The notes beneath the pieces are model-generated. The model was not told the origin of the DNA. It saw only the letters and a program-made list of their open reading frames with translations, and searched no databases. A stretch of DNA of 64,000 nt, from contig NZ_SRZC01000008.1 in NCBI RefSeq assembly GCF_004792655.1, positions 1 to 64,000 on the forward strand, given 5' to 3'. Made by a program: the position numbers and the translations under genes. Below are positions 53,658 through 63,566 of the stretch, piece by piece. Every line of letters begins with the position of its first letter. Position 1 is the stretch's first letter. The DNA is from Palleniella muris. Its GTDB lineage: Bacteria > Bacteroidota > Bacteroidia > Bacteroidales > Bacteroidaceae.

Positions 53658-54005
53658 TCACTGCAAAGTATCCAATTGTTTGCGAATCGATTTAAGTTCG
53701 TCACGGACAGAGACAAGGGTATTAAGAATCTCCGTACTCTTATCAACAACAGTCGGGTTCTTAAGAATCATCTTGCGTGCTGCCGCAATCTTGAATCCAC
53801 GCACCTTGACAAGGTTATGGATGTTGCGAATCTGCTTTATGTCCGCTTCAGTGTATTGGCGCACATTGTTCGATGTGGTCTTCGGATGGAGAGTAGGAAA
53901 CTCTGTCTCCCAATAGCGGAGAAGACTTTCGGAAACGTCAAACATCTTTGCCACTTCCTTTATTGAGTAGTAGAGCTTTAGCTTCTTATTTGTATTCAAT
54001 GCCAT
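53658..54005 (-). CDS. MerR family transcriptional regulator
   Basis: 115 aa from ATG 54005. Winged helix-turn-helix YYSIKEVAKMFDVSESLLRY leading into WETEFP, then RQYTEADIKQIRNIHNLVK, the standard MerR DNA-binding domain, and a short C-terminal coiled coil. No metal- or drug-binding domain follows, so the trigger is unknown. This short type is common in Bacteroidetes near alaS. It lies 19 bp after the MFS gene. Confidence 0.85.
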   Translation of the reverse strand: MALNTNKKLKLYYSIKEVAKMFDVSESLLRYWETEFPTLHPKTTSNNVRQYTEADIKQIRNIHNLVKVRGFKIAAARKMILKNPTVVDKSTEILNTLVSVRDELKSIRKQLDTLQ

Positions 54006-54024
54006 AACTGTATAAATAGAGGGG

Positions 54025-55203
54025 TTATCGTAATCGATTCCGTTCAAAACTATTGCGGACGTAGGTGAAGAAGAACACCACGCCGAACAAGTTCACGGCT
54101 GCTCCAAGCCGGAATGCCGACCCATAGCCGAACATCTCCGCCAATATGCCGCCGAACACTACTCCAAGTCCCACACCGGCATCCCATGATGTGTACAGCG
54201 TGGAGTTTGCCGTACCGCGCAGACTATTCGGCGCAAGATTGACAAACATTGTCTGTACCGCAGGAAACATGTGACCGTTGCCAAGACCGATAATCAACGC
54301 CGAGGCGTAGTATGCCCACAGGTCAGGAACAGCGGCAAACAAGATGTAGCCGAAGACAGAAATACTCACGCCGACGGCTGCATTATGGGTTATGTTGCCG
54401 TCGCGCAATGCTTTTGCTCCTTGCAGACGCGAAAGCATCAGGCCGACACTCAATATCAGGAAATACATTCCCGTGCCGCTTGTTATTCCCAACCGCTCAC
54501 GCCCGTAGATGGCAAGATAGGTGGAGAGGATGCCGTAACTCAGTCCGAAGCAGCAGGTTATCAGTGCCTGGCTCCATCCTTTTGTAAGGAAGAAGCGGTC
54601 GAGCTTCATCTTCGGCAGTTCCACTTTTTGCGTGCATTCCTTGGACTTGACCTTGATTGAGGAAGCTACGAGCAGTCCTATTCCGCTGACAAGCATGGAT
54701 AGTGCGAACAGGATTCGGAAATCATGTGTGACATCGTATATCAGTATGCCTACAGAAGGACTCAACGCCGTTGCAAGATTGTTGGACAATCCGTAGTAGC
54801 CGATGCCTTCCGCACGGCGCGATGACGGCAGGACGTCTATTGCCACAGTGCTGTTGGCGATTGTCGTCGCACCGTAAGGAGCTCCATGGAGTGTCCTTAC
54901 AAGTGTGAACAGCAGTAGCGAGCCTCCTATAAGGTATCCGCCGAAGAGGATGAACATCACGCCATAGCATGCTGTCAGCACCTTCTTCCTGTCAAAACTG
55001 TCAACTATGTATCCGCTGAAAGGGCGCACCAGCATGACGGTTATGGTATATCCTGACAGCACAATACCAATGGTATGCTTCCCTGCTCCATACGTATCAG
55101 CAAGATACAATGGCAGAATCGGCACTATCAGCATGAAGGAAAAGTACAGCATGAAATTCGCTGTCAATGCCTTCACATAATTCCTGTTCCACAAAGTCTC
55201 CAT
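54025..55203 (-). CDS. MFS transporter
   Basis: 392 aa with twelve predicted membrane helices, from ATG 55203 (METLWNRNYVKALTANF). Major facilitator features: PFSGYIVDSFDRKKVLTACY for the loop 2-3 signature GxxxDRxGRR-like, and TLHGAPYGATTIANSTVAID for helix 4-5. Drug or metabolite export is likely but not specified. It is followed by merR. Confidence 0.82.
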   Translation of the reverse strand: METLWNRNYVKALTANFMLYFSFMLIVPILPLYLADTYGAGKHTIGIVLSGYTITVMLVRPFSGYIVDSFDRKKVLTACYGVMFILFGGYLIGGSLLLFTLVRTLHGAPYGATTIANSTVAIDVLPSSRRAEGIGYYGLSNNLATALSPSVGILIYDVTHDFRILFALSMLVSGIGLLVASSIKVKSKECTQKVELPKMKLDRFFLTKGWSQALITCCFGLSYGILSTYLAIYGRERLGITSGTGMYFLILSVGLMLSRLQGAKALRDGNITHNAAVGVSISVFGYILFAAVPDLWAYYASALIIGLGNGHMFPAVQTMFVNLAPNSLRGTANSTLYTSWDAGVGLGVVFGGILAEMFGYGSAFRLGAAVNLFGVVFFFTYVRNSFERNRLR

Positions 55204-55266
55204 CACTATCAAGTTATCCCTACTGTTTTCCGACTGTTGTCTATCGGTGAATCTTTTACCTAATAT

Positions 55267-56283
55267 TTATCTGAGCCACTCGGTATCACCGCCGAACACC
55301 TCTGCCGGTGTTATCTTTGCAGCCTCTTTCTTTGTCAGTTGCTTTGCCCATGCAACACGGCCTTCGGTCTTCGCGCCTTCCCCACGGTTGTTGTACTCCA
55401 AGTAACGGGCAGTCTTTTCGTTTTCCTTATTGCCCCAGTTATGCCAGCCCTGAGGGAGAATGTGTGCTCCCAACTCGCAATTCATGAACAGAGTGTAGCC
55501 GTAAGGACGCCACGGACGGCCAAGATAGCATTTCTTGATTGGCTGCCCTCCACGGTTGCTCTTTGCAGCAGCCTCACCGGTAAGGCAGGTTATCTTGCAG
55601 TTGTTGAAGACATATCCGTACTTTTGGTCTTTCGGAGTAGACGCTGCTGTGACATAAGAATCAGACTTGTTCACGATGTCGCAATGCTCAAACCATACTG
55701 TAGAAGGACCGAAAATGAAGTCTGTTGTCCCCTCTATGTAGCAGTCCTTGAAATATTGGAGTGCGCCTCCGCGACCTGTATAGATTGTGTCCTGATGACC
55801 AAGGAAGCGGCAGTTCAGGAACACACATTTGTCTCCCTCTACATGCAGGGCTACAGCCTGACCGAGTCGTGCGGAGTTGTTCTCAATCGTAATGTTCTTG
55901 AACGTTATGTTTGAACCGGTTATCTTCACAGTGAAAGTGCGGAAAGTCCCCATTGGCTTGCCGGTTTCAGGCTGTTTCACGTTTGCATGGTCATCCCATG
56001 TGATGATGGTGTTGTCACGGTCTTCGCCACATATCTCTATATTGGTGAGCCATGTCGGAACATCAATCTTCTCCTTGTAAATGCCTTTCTTTACGAAAAT
56101 CACCTTATGGTAGTCCATAAAGGCGCGGCAAACCTCTATCGCTTCCGCAACATTGCGGAACTCTGCCGTGCCGTCACGAGCAACAAACAGTGTGTCCGGG
56201 TTATCATACTTATTGGCAGCCTGAAGGGCAACGACATTCATCAGGGCAACGAATGCCAGCAATATCTTTCCAAAGTAATTCAT
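55267..56283 (-). CDS. Pectin methylesterase (CE8)
   Basis: 338 aa with a signal peptide (MNYFGKILLAFVALMNVVALQ). Right-handed beta-helix enzyme that demethylates homogalacturonan. Catalytic and conserved sites: GQAVALHVEGDKCVFLNCRF (Gln region), GHQDTIYTGRGG (acid/base Asp), GTTDFIFGPSTVWFEHC (nucleophile Asp) and YLGRPWRPYGYTLF (Arg/Trp). N-terminal VARDGTAEFRNVAEAIEVC matches the start of the family. Probably periplasmic. It lies 63 bp upstream of the MFS gene. Confidence 0.92.
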   Translation of the reverse strand: MNYFGKILLAFVALMNVVALQAANKYDNPDTLFVARDGTAEFRNVAEAIEVCRAFMDYHKVIFVKKGIYKEKIDVPTWLTNIEICGEDRDNTIITWDDHANVKQPETGKPMGTFRTFTVKITGSNITFKNITIENNSARLGQAVALHVEGDKCVFLNCRFLGHQDTIYTGRGGALQYFKDCYIEGTTDFIFGPSTVWFEHCDIVNKSDSYVTAASTPKDQKYGYVFNNCKITCLTGEAAAKSNRGGQPIKKCYLGRPWRPYGYTLFMNCELGAHILPQGWHNWGNKENEKTARYLEYNNRGEGAKTEGRVAWAKQLTKKEAAKITPAEVFGGDTEWLR

Positions 56284-56352
56284 GATTTTATAGATTTTGG
56301 TATTTTATTCTATTAGCTATTCCTATTTATTATTGTGTATTTGGCTTGCAGT

Positions 56353-58611
56353 TCACTCCATAGAGATTTCCTCTATTCCCTGAATGCCACGCAATTTCTT
56401 TATTATGTCCTGAACCTCGGCACGGTGGTGAACTCTGATTGCGAAATGTGCCTCAAAAAGTTCGTTCTCACAATTTATGTTTACAGACTTTATGTTCAAT
56501 TGCAGCTCGTCAGAAAGTATCTGCGTCACATCCTTCAACAAGCCGATTCTGTCTATTCCTTTCGCAAAGATTCCCGCATCGAAAAGCATTTGGTTATGCA
56601 TTCCCCACTTTGCGTCAACAATACGATTGCCATAGCTTGACTTCAGACGTATTGCTACAGGACAGTCACGACGATGAATCTTTATCCGGTTCTTGTTGTC
56701 TATATATCCTAATATGTCATCACCCGGAATGGCATGGCAGCAGTCCGGGAATATGTATTTGCCGATTGTCTCCTCCGTGAGATATACAGGCTTTTTCTTG
56801 TCAAAATCATCTGTGACTATGAATTTATCCTCAGTCTTGACAGCTTTCTTTTTCTCAGCTTTTATGAAAGGGACATACTTGCGCCAGCCTGCAATGTCAA
56901 CAGCCTTTCGTTTCTTGCCTGTGAGTTTCTTGTGCAAAACATCGTCAAGCACAAAAGACTTACGTCCTATTCCCAGATACAGTTGGTCATGCTTATGCAC
57001 TTCCAAAAGGTCACAAAGCTTGTCAACAAGAGACACCGTCATTTCCGTGTCATGTTCCTTGAACCATTGACGCAGCATCTCTTCGCCTTCACTGCGTATG
57101 ACTTTTTCGTCACGACGCAATTGAGCTTGAATCTTGCCTTTTGCCTTCGCTGTAAACACAAAGTTTATCCATTCAGGCTGTACGTGCTGTGCTTTCGATG
57201 TCAACACCTCCACTTGGTCACCGGACTGCAGTTTATGGCTTAACGGCACAAGTTTATGATTGACTTTTGCACCTATACAGTGGCTGCCGATGAACGTATG
57301 GATATTGTATGCGAAATCCAAAGCTGTACATTCTGCCGGCATGGTGACAATCTCACCCTTGGGAGTGAAGACAAATATCTCGCTTGCAAACAGGTTCAGC
57401 TTTATCGTGTCAAGGAAATCCATTGCATCCGGCTGCGGATCATCAAGGATTTCCTTGATTGTGCGCAGCCAGTCGTTCAACTCTTTGTCACGCTCATCGT
57501 CAGGGCTGTTCTCTCCTGCCTTATATTTCCAATGTGCGGCAAATCCCTGCTCGGCAATCTCATCCATGTGCTTTGAGCGTATCTGCACCTCTATCCATCT
57601 GCCAAGCAGAGACATCAGGGTTACATGAAGAGCCTGATAACCATTAGCCTTCGGATGGTTAAGCCAGTCGCGGAGGCGGTCAGGATGAGCCTTGTACAGT
57701 TTGCTGACAGCAACATATATCTGGAAGCACTCATTTATCTCATCTTCGCCCTCACGGGGACTGCAGATGATACGCACGGCAAGTATGTCATATATCTCGT
57801 CAAACGTGACATGCTTGTTGCGCATCTTGTTCCAAATGGAGTACGGACTTTTGACTCTTGCCTTAATCTCATACTGCATTCCCATTTTGTCAAGAGCAGC
57901 ACGTATCGGTGAGGTGAACTCATCAAAGAGCATGTCACGCTGTTCCTGCGTGGATTTGAGTTTCCTGCAGATGTTCTCATACTCTTCCGGATGCTCATAG
58001 CGGAAACTCAGGTCTTCAAGTTCCGTCTTTATCTTGTTAAGACCCAGGCGATTCGCCAACGGAGCATAGATGTACAGCGTCTCACCGGCAATCTTATATT
58101 GCTTGTTTGCAGGCTGAGATGCAAGTGTTCGCATATTGTGAAGACGGTCACATATTTTTATAAGTATGACACGGATGTCATCACTCATGGTCAACAGCAG
58201 CTTCTTGAAGTTCTCTGCCTGTGCAGATGCTTTGTCACCGAATATGCCACCGGAAATCTTTGTCAGTCCGTTGACAATCGTGGCTATCTTCGAACCGAAA
58301 ATGCTTTCAATATCATCAATGGTGTAATCCGTGTCCTCCACAACATCATGCAGCAATGCAGCACAGATACTTGTAGAGCCGAGCCCCATTTCCTTACAGG
58401 CAATATAAGCCACAGCAAGTGGATGCATGATGTACGGCTCGCCCGATAGACGACGTACACCACGATGCGCCTGGCGTGCGAAATTGAACGCCTGCGTTAT
58501 GATGTCCACTTTCTGACGATGGGATGATTGCATATAGCAGTCCAGTAATTTACGGAAAGCTGCATCAACCATGCTCTCGTCATCCGTTCTCTTGAGAATA
58601 TCTTCTGCCAT
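56353..58611 (-). CDS. Bifunctional (p)ppGpp synthetase/hydrolase (Rel/SpoT)
   Basis: 752 aa. Stringent-response enzyme. HD hydrolase: His49, His63, HD at 88-89 and ED at 92-93 (LLHDVVEDTD) are intact, so it can hydrolyse (p)ppGpp. Synthetase domain: RVKSPYSIWNKMRNKHVTFDE, IYDILAVRIICS, HPKANGYQALHVTL and WIEVQIRSKHMDEIAEQGFA with HWKYK are present, so synthesis is likely too. Then TGS (FVFTPKGEIVTMPAECTALD), a Cys/His-type region (FPDCCHAIPGDDILGYI) and a C-terminal ACT domain. Whether it is the only Rel in the cell is unknown. Confidence 0.93.
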   Translation of the reverse strand: MAEDILKRTDDESMVDAAFRKLLDCYMQSSHRQKVDIITQAFNFARQAHRGVRRLSGEPYIMHPLAVAYIACKEMGLGSTSICAALLHDVVEDTDYTIDDIESIFGSKIATIVNGLTKISGGIFGDKASAQAENFKKLLLTMSDDIRVILIKICDRLHNMRTLASQPANKQYKIAGETLYIYAPLANRLGLNKIKTELEDLSFRYEHPEEYENICRKLKSTQEQRDMLFDEFTSPIRAALDKMGMQYEIKARVKSPYSIWNKMRNKHVTFDEIYDILAVRIICSPREGEDEINECFQIYVAVSKLYKAHPDRLRDWLNHPKANGYQALHVTLMSLLGRWIEVQIRSKHMDEIAEQGFAAHWKYKAGENSPDDERDKELNDWLRTIKEILDDPQPDAMDFLDTIKLNLFASEIFVFTPKGEIVTMPAECTALDFAYNIHTFIGSHCIGAKVNHKLVPLSHKLQSGDQVEVLTSKAQHVQPEWINFVFTAKAKGKIQAQLRRDEKVIRSEGEEMLRQWFKEHDTEMTVSLVDKLCDLLEVHKHDQLYLGIGRKSFVLDDVLHKKLTGKKRKAVDIAGWRKYVPFIKAEKKKAVKTEDKFIVTDDFDKKKPVYLTEETIGKYIFPDCCHAIPGDDILGYIDNKNRIKIHRRDCPVAIRLKSSYGNRIVDAKWGMHNQMLFDAGIFAKGIDRIGLLKDVTQILSDELQLNIKSVNINCENELFEAHFAIRVHHRAEVQDIIKKLRGIQGIEEISME

Positions 58612-58667
58612 AGACTGTATTGTACTATATGAAATTCAGATTTCCAAAGATGATTCAATCAGACACG

Positions 58668-60011
58668 TCACCTCACCCTAAGTTTCTTGCCGGCACGGAT
58701 ATTAGTTCCGGAGATGCGGTTCAGTTTCTTCAGTTTGGCTACAGTAGTGTTGTTTTTGCGAGCTATTTCGGACAATGTCTGACCGCTCTTTATTGTCACA
58801 CTTTTTGCTCCACGTCCTCTTCTGCTCCGTTTGCTGCCCCGCCCTTTAGAACGTTTGTATGAAACAGACTCTCGGCGTGTGGACATCACCACATCGGCAA
58901 CCTCCACTTCCGTACGCTTTTGCAGCAACTCATCAGCGCGGTAAGCATAAATGGAATCCTCCCTGTCTATAAACATGTTGACGTACGACAATGGGAGGCG
59001 GATAGGTGACGGTTCCGCAGAGCCCGGGACAATGTTATGCCTGTACTGAGGATTTATGGCACAAAGTTCATCCATGTCTATATCCAAGACTTTGGCAACC
59101 TGCTCCAAATGAACATCACGAGTGACCATTACCGTGTCCGTCTTGACCGGCAATGTTGTCACCATTGGACAGATATTGTGCTCGCAATAATAATTCATGA
59201 TATAGTTTGCGGCAATGAACGCCGGAACATATCCTCTTGTCTCTTTGGGGAGATAAGGATAAATCTTCCAATAGTCCTTCACCCCACCGGCACGATGAAT
59301 TGCCCTGTTGATAGACTCCGGTCCGGCATTGTAAGCAGCAATCACGAGATTCCAGTCTCCGAAAATACGATAAAGGTCACGCAAGTAATGTGCTGCGGCA
59401 TAGGAAGCCTTCTCCGGGTCACGGCGTTCGTCAACCAAGGTGTTCACTTTCAGACCATACTGCTTTCCTGTTGTAAGCATGAACTGCCAAAGTCCGGTAG
59501 CTCCGACACGGGAGACTGCCCTTGGATTCAATGCAGACTCTATGACAGGAAGATACTTCAACTCCAATGGCATACCATACGTCTCCAATGCCTGCTCAAA
59601 TATCGGCATATAGAAATTATTGGCACCGAGCATAAGACTTACGGAACGGCGCAATTTTGTGGCATAACGCTCTATGAATTTCTGCACGACCTCATTATAC
59701 GGCATTTCCATAAGGGTCGGCAATCTGCGTAGACGCTCACGGTAAACATCCGGTTCAAAATACGGATTAACATCACGCATGTTGCAATCTTCATCCTGTT
59801 TCAGATAAGTCTGAACGTGATAAGAATTCAAAAGTGAGTCAAGGTCCTGCATCATCGCTTCAGGAACCTCTATCTTCTCTTCGTCACCATTATCGTCCGT
59901 AACAACTACATCATTGTCCTCATCTTCAACGTAAACAACCTGTGCCGTGGCTGTCCCCCAGACGCCACCTGCCAACAAAGCTGCCACTGTAATGTATTTC
60001 TTTATATTCAT
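58668..60011 (-). CDS. MltD-like lytic transglycosylase with LysM
   Basis: 447 aa from ATG 60011 (MNIKKYITVAALLAGGVWGT) with a signal peptide. SLT family 1 catalytic domain: LKYLPVIESALNPRAVSRVG with the catalytic Glu, ATGLWQFMLTTGKQYGLKVN, YAAAHYLRDLYRIFGDWNLV and IAAYNAGPESINRAIHRAGG. A C-terminal LysM (SVTIKSGQTLSEIARKNNTT, VAKLKKLNRISGTNI) binds peptidoglycan. A Ser/Arg/Gly-rich linker precedes it. Cleaves glycan strands during wall turnover. Starts 8 bp after the DUF5683 gene. Confidence 0.92.
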   Translation of the reverse strand: MNIKKYITVAALLAGGVWGTATAQVVYVEDEDNDVVVTDDNGDEEKIEVPEAMMQDLDSLLNSYHVQTYLKQDEDCNMRDVNPYFEPDVYRERLRRLPTLMEMPYNEVVQKFIERYATKLRRSVSLMLGANNFYMPIFEQALETYGMPLELKYLPVIESALNPRAVSRVGATGLWQFMLTTGKQYGLKVNTLVDERRDPEKASYAAAHYLRDLYRIFGDWNLVIAAYNAGPESINRAIHRAGGVKDYWKIYPYLPKETRGYVPAFIAANYIMNYYCEHNICPMVTTLPVKTDTVMVTRDVHLEQVAKVLDIDMDELCAINPQYRHNIVPGSAEPSPIRLPLSYVNMFIDREDSIYAYRADELLQKRTEVEVADVVMSTRRESVSYKRSKGRGSKRSRRGRGAKSVTIKSGQTLSEIARKNNTTVAKLKKLNRISGTNIRAGKKLRVR

Positions 60012-60019
60012 AGTCATTT

Positions 60020-60775
60020 TTAAAAGTTCAACTTGCAACGCACTCCCACACCATTATTCTGCAGGCTGTTGCGCGACGCCACCATTTTCTGTCCCCTTCC
60101 GTCAATAAATGCAGGGGATACCTTCATCGTCAAATCATCACTTATGTCAAACTCGGAGAGAGAGGCATCAACATACGCGTCGACAATGGACAACGCATAC
60201 ACACCTATCATGCAGAATATGCTCAAGTCACGCCACCTGCGGAACTTATCCCTTCGGGACTTGAATACAGGTTTGTATCTCTCAACAATCTGTTCCTGAG
60301 TCATTTCCGTGTTTCCAAGATGTATGAACTTCATGTAACTGTCCGTAGCCGGGTCACCGTCAATCATATCACGGTAAGCCCTGTCGTAATCGGAATACAT
60401 CTGTCCATTCCATCGCAAAGCATAAGCACAGCCTACAAATCCTCCATAGACGATCGGGAGCTTCCAGTATTTACGGTTATAAATCTGACCTCCTCCGGGA
60501 ATAACAATAGCCATCCACATCGCCTTTTTCACATTCGGCTTCCATGTGTTCCAATCCTTTGCCTGCTTTTCAGCCTTTGCTTCCACCGCCTTCTCGTCGT
60601 TTGAAGAAGGCAACAGTATGCTTTCCATATCCTTGCCAACAACAGAATCCTGCACTATCTCCATTTTCTTGAAGGTAGTGTCAGCAACTTCCTGTGCAGC
60701 CACATCAGCATTGGCAACAATCAGCACAAGCAATATGTTCAGTATAAATTTAATACTTTCCTCAGAATTTATCAA
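60020..60775 (-). CDS. DUF5683 domain protein
   Basis: 251 aa. N-terminal hydrophobic signal (IKFILNILLVLIVANADVAAQ) and the conserved MAIVIPGGGQIYNRKYWKLP, IVYGGFVGCAYALRWNGQMY and YSDYDRAYRDMIDG of the DUF5683 family, with two further hydrophobic stretches. It is found near par and transglycosylase genes in Bacteroidetes; function unknown. The start could be a few codons downstream, but the signal fits this one. In line with parB, 86 bp upstream. Confidence 0.82.
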   Translation of the reverse strand: MINSEESIKFILNILLVLIVANADVAAQEVADTTFKKMEIVQDSVVGKDMESILLPSSNDEKAVEAKAEKQAKDWNTWKPNVKKAMWMAIVIPGGGQIYNRKYWKLPIVYGGFVGCAYALRWNGQMYSDYDRAYRDMIDGDPATDSYMKFIHLGNTEMTQEQIVERYKPVFKSRRDKFRRWRDLSIFCMIGVYALSIVDAYVDASLSEFDISDDLTMKVSPAFIDGRGQKMVASRNSLQNNGVGVRCKLNF

Positions 60776-60861
60776 AACAACATTTCACTCTATACATTAA
60801 TATTAATAGAGTATTCTTATCTCGTCAGAACACAAAGGTTTTGCTTCATGCTCACTGCCCA

Positions 60862-61770
60862 TCAATTCAACGTGTCCAGAATCCTCAGCAGTTCCTCTTC
60901 ATTGGCAAAAGGGATTGTTATTTTTCCTTTTCCGTTATTGCCACAAGAAAGCTGGACCTTCTGACCTATTCTTTCTGCAAGATGTCTGCGGACAGCCTCA
61001 AGAGGTTCTGGCAAAGCTGAAGTTCCCTTCACTTTCTTCTTGCCAAGCTCCACATCCTCCCCATTCTTCAACTGCTGTACAAGTTCCTCCACCTTGCGCA
61101 CTGAGAGACTGTTCTTTATTATATCCTTGAACAGTTTTATCTGCATCTTCGGGTCATCAAGCGAAAGCAATGCACGCGCGTGTCCCATATCAATATCCCT
61201 CTTCTGCAATGCCATCTGCACCTGTGCCGGAAGTTTCAGCAATCGCAGGAAATTTGCGACTGTCGTACGCTTCTTTCCCACACGCTCGGCAAGTCTTTCC
61301 TGGGTCATGCCCGTATTATCAATGAGATGCTGGTAGCCCAACGCTATTTCAATGGCATTGAGGTCCTCACGCTGGATATTCTCCACGAGAGCCATCTCCA
61401 TGACATTCTCGTCATTGATGGTGCGGATATATGCCGGCAATGATGACAACCCTGCCAGTTGGGAAGCACGCCATCGGCGTTCACCGGCGATTATCTGGTA
61501 ACGGTTTTCGGACAGCTGCCTGAGGGTTATTGGCTGGACTATGCCTATCTCTCGGATGCTGCCGGCAAGCTCCATAAGTGCCTCTTGGTCAAAGTCACGG
61601 CGTGGCTGGTCAGGATTCCGTTCAATCTGTGTGATAGGAATCTCATTAATCATTGACGAGCCGCCTGTCTGCACATCATTAGTGGAAATCAATGCTCCCA
61701 ATCCTTTTCCCGGAGCGGATATATCATCAAGTCCACGTCCAAGCGTGGTGAATTTCTTTCTTACTGCCAT
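60862..61770 (-). CDS. parB: ParB family chromosome-partitioning protein
   Basis: 302 aa. N-terminal ParB/CTPase domain with ITQIERNPDQPRRDFDQEAL, QIIAGERRWRASQLAGLSSL and ENIQREDLNAIEIALGYQHL; the central helix-turn-helix TQERLAERVGKKRTTVANFL binds parS; a C-terminal dimerisation tail includes GKITIPFANEEELLRILDTL. It loads on parS and slides in a CTP-dependent way. I did not find a canonical parS (TGTTTCACGTGAAACA-like) in the window. Starts 3 bp after parA. Confidence 0.93.
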   Translation of the reverse strand: MAVRKKFTTLGRGLDDISAPGKGLGALISTNDVQTGGSSMINEIPITQIERNPDQPRRDFDQEALMELAGSIREIGIVQPITLRQLSENRYQIIAGERRWRASQLAGLSSLPAYIRTINDENVMEMALVENIQREDLNAIEIALGYQHLIDNTGMTQERLAERVGKKRTTVANFLRLLKLPAQVQMALQKRDIDMGHARALLSLDDPKMQIKLFKDIIKNSLSVRKVEELVQQLKNGEDVELGKKKVKGTSALPEPLEAVRRHLAERIGQKVQLSCGNNGKGKITIPFANEEELLRILDTLN

Positions 61771-61773
61771 TTG

Positions 61774-62535
61774 TTATTTCTTGTTGATAATCTCCTTAGC
61801 AAGAGCTATATGGTTTTTAGCTCCATTAGAGTCCGCATCGTAAAGGATGACAGGGATTCCATGGCTTGGAGCCTCGGATAGTTTCACATTTCTCTGGATT
61901 ACAGTCTTGAACACGAGTTCCTGGAAATGGCGTTTCACCTCGTCATATATCTGGTTTGCCAATCTCAGGCGGCTGTCATACATCGTCAGCAGGAAGCCCT
62001 CTATCTCCAAAGCCGGGTTCAGTCGTGTCTTTATAATCTTTATTGTGTTCAGCAGTTTTGTAATACCCTCCAGCGCAAAGTATTCACACTGCACAGGAAT
62101 GACGACTGAGTTGGCTGCCGTCAGACAGTTGACCGTGATAAGACCGAGCGATGGTGAACAGTCTATCAGGATATAGTCATATTCGTTTGCCACCGGTGCA
62201 AGCATTGTCTTTATTATCATCTCACGCTTGTCAACGTTAAGCATCTCCACCTCTGCACCTACAAGATTGATATGGCTTGGCACAATATCCAGTCCCTCAA
62301 TGTCTGTCGTGTATATCGCCTCGCGGATGTCCGCATGGTTGATTATGCACTCGTATATGGAGCATTCCACATCCTGGATGTCAACACCAAGACCACTGGA
62401 CGCATTCGCCTGTGGGTCAGCATCAATGACAAGTACAGACTTCTCCAGTGTTGCCAATGAGGCAGCAAGGTTAATCGTAGTCGTAGTCTTACCCACACCA
62501 CCTTTCTGATTAGCGATAGCTATTATCTTTGCCAT
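61774..62535 (-). CDS. parA: ParA family ATPase
   Basis: 253 aa Soj/ParA protein. Deviant Walker A KGGVGKTT at 11-18, the switch region LVIDADPQANASSGLGVD, and Walker B region YDYILIDCSPSLGLITVNCL. Moves the origin region with ParB. Promoter motif on the minus strand at 62594-62601. Confidence 0.95.
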   Translation of the reverse strand: MAKIIAIANQKGGVGKTTTTINLAASLATLEKSVLVIDADPQANASSGLGVDIQDVECSIYECIINHADIREAIYTTDIEGLDIVPSHINLVGAEVEMLNVDKREMIIKTMLAPVANEYDYILIDCSPSLGLITVNCLTAANSVVIPVQCEYFALEGITKLLNTIKIIKTRLNPALEIEGFLLTMYDSRLRLANQIYDEVKRHFQELVFKTVIQRNVKLSEAPSHGIPVILYDADSNGAKNHIALAKEIINKK

Positions 62536-62593
62536 AATATGAAATATTATCTTTTTTCATTGTCCCCGGCTCAAAGTGCCGGATATTTGGGTA

Positions 62594-62601
62594 CAAAGTT
62601 A
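62594..62601 (-). promoter_or_regulatory. Promoter -7 element for parAB
   Basis: TAACTTTG on the minus strand, 59 bp before parA. Confidence 0.55.
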
Positions 62602-62643
62602 ATGATTTTATTTGAGAAATTAGCATATTAGCCCAAAAATTAG

Positions 62644-62651
62644 TAATTTTG
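62644..62651 (+). promoter_or_regulatory. Promoter -7 element for surE
   Basis: TAATTTTG, leader of about 110 nt to surE; no clear -33 TTTG at normal spacing. Confidence 0.5.
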
Positions 62652-62765
62652 CATGGTTATTTAAGTTACATTGATAGTTACAAGCACCATGCGACGCATG
62701 CACCATTGCTTTGCTACACTTGCCGGACCGCATGGAAAATGCTTTTAAAAAGAAACGAAAAGATT

Positions 62766-63545
62766 ATGGAAAAACCACTTATTTTAATATCCAACGACGA
62801 CGGATACCGTGCAAAAGGAATACGCGAACTCGCAAAAATAGCGATGCAGTTCGGAGAAGTTCTCGTCTGTGCCCCTGAGGGTGCACAGTCAGGAAAGTCA
62901 AGGGCGTTCACAATGAACGACATCACTCTCCACAAAGCCAACAGCATTGAGGCTGGCTACCCTGAGGACGTTGATGTATGGTTCTGCACCGGCACGCCTG
63001 TGGACTGCGTGAAAATGGCGTACGGAACATTATGCAAACGCAAGCCGAAACTTATCCTCGGAGGCATAAACCATGGTGACAACGCATCTACAAACGCACA
63101 TTACAGCGGAACGATAGGCGTGGCTTTCGAAGGCTGCATGAAAGGGATTCCGTCCATAGCGTTTTCTCTCTGTGACTTCGAGCCTGACGCCAACTTCGAG
63201 CCAATGCGCCCTGTAGTGGAGAAAGTCATCAAGAAGGTGTTTGCCGAAGGTCTGCCACACTTCACCTGCCTGAATGTAAACGTGCCCAAGACTGCTTCAT
63301 ACGAAGAGCTGAAAGGCATCCGCGCATGCCGTATGGCTGACGGCTACTGGCGCAATGAGGTGTCTCCTCAGGACAGAACCGACAGGCAAGGGAACCAGAT
63401 GTACCTGCTTGAGGGATACTATAAGAGCAACGAGCCTGACGCAGAGGACACTGATGCGTGGGCAATACGCAACGGATATGCTGCCGTAACTCCTTGCACC
63501 ATAGATATTACGGATTACAGTCTTCTCAAATCACTTGAACTCTAA
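62766..63545 (+). CDS. surE: 5'/3'-nucleotidase SurE
   Basis: 259 aa from ATG 62766 (MEKPLILISNDDGYRAKGIR). Nucleoside-monophosphate phosphatase of the stationary phase. The metal site Asp-Asp in SNDDG, APEGAQSGKSRAFTM with the Ser ligand, TGTPVDCVKMAYG and GGINHGDNASTNAHYSGTIG with the Asn ligand are present. The ATG was chosen over longer frames because the family begins at this point. lpxB starts 21 bp downstream. Confidence 0.93.
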   Translation: MEKPLILISNDDGYRAKGIRELAKIAMQFGEVLVCAPEGAQSGKSRAFTMNDITLHKANSIEAGYPEDVDVWFCTGTPVDCVKMAYGTLCKRKPKLILGGINHGDNASTNAHYSGTIGVAFEGCMKGIPSIAFSLCDFEPDANFEPMRPVVEKVIKKVFAEGLPHFTCLNVNVPKTASYEELKGIRACRMADGYWRNEVSPQDRTDRQGNQMYLLEGYYKSNEPDAEDTDAWAIRNGYAAVTPCTIDITDYSLLKSLEL

Positions 63546-63566
63546 CCAACAGAAAACCGGCAGAAA

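Noticed and set aside
60862..62700. Replication origin or parS next to parAB
   Set aside because: No canonical parS palindrome or DnaA-box cluster was found in the window.
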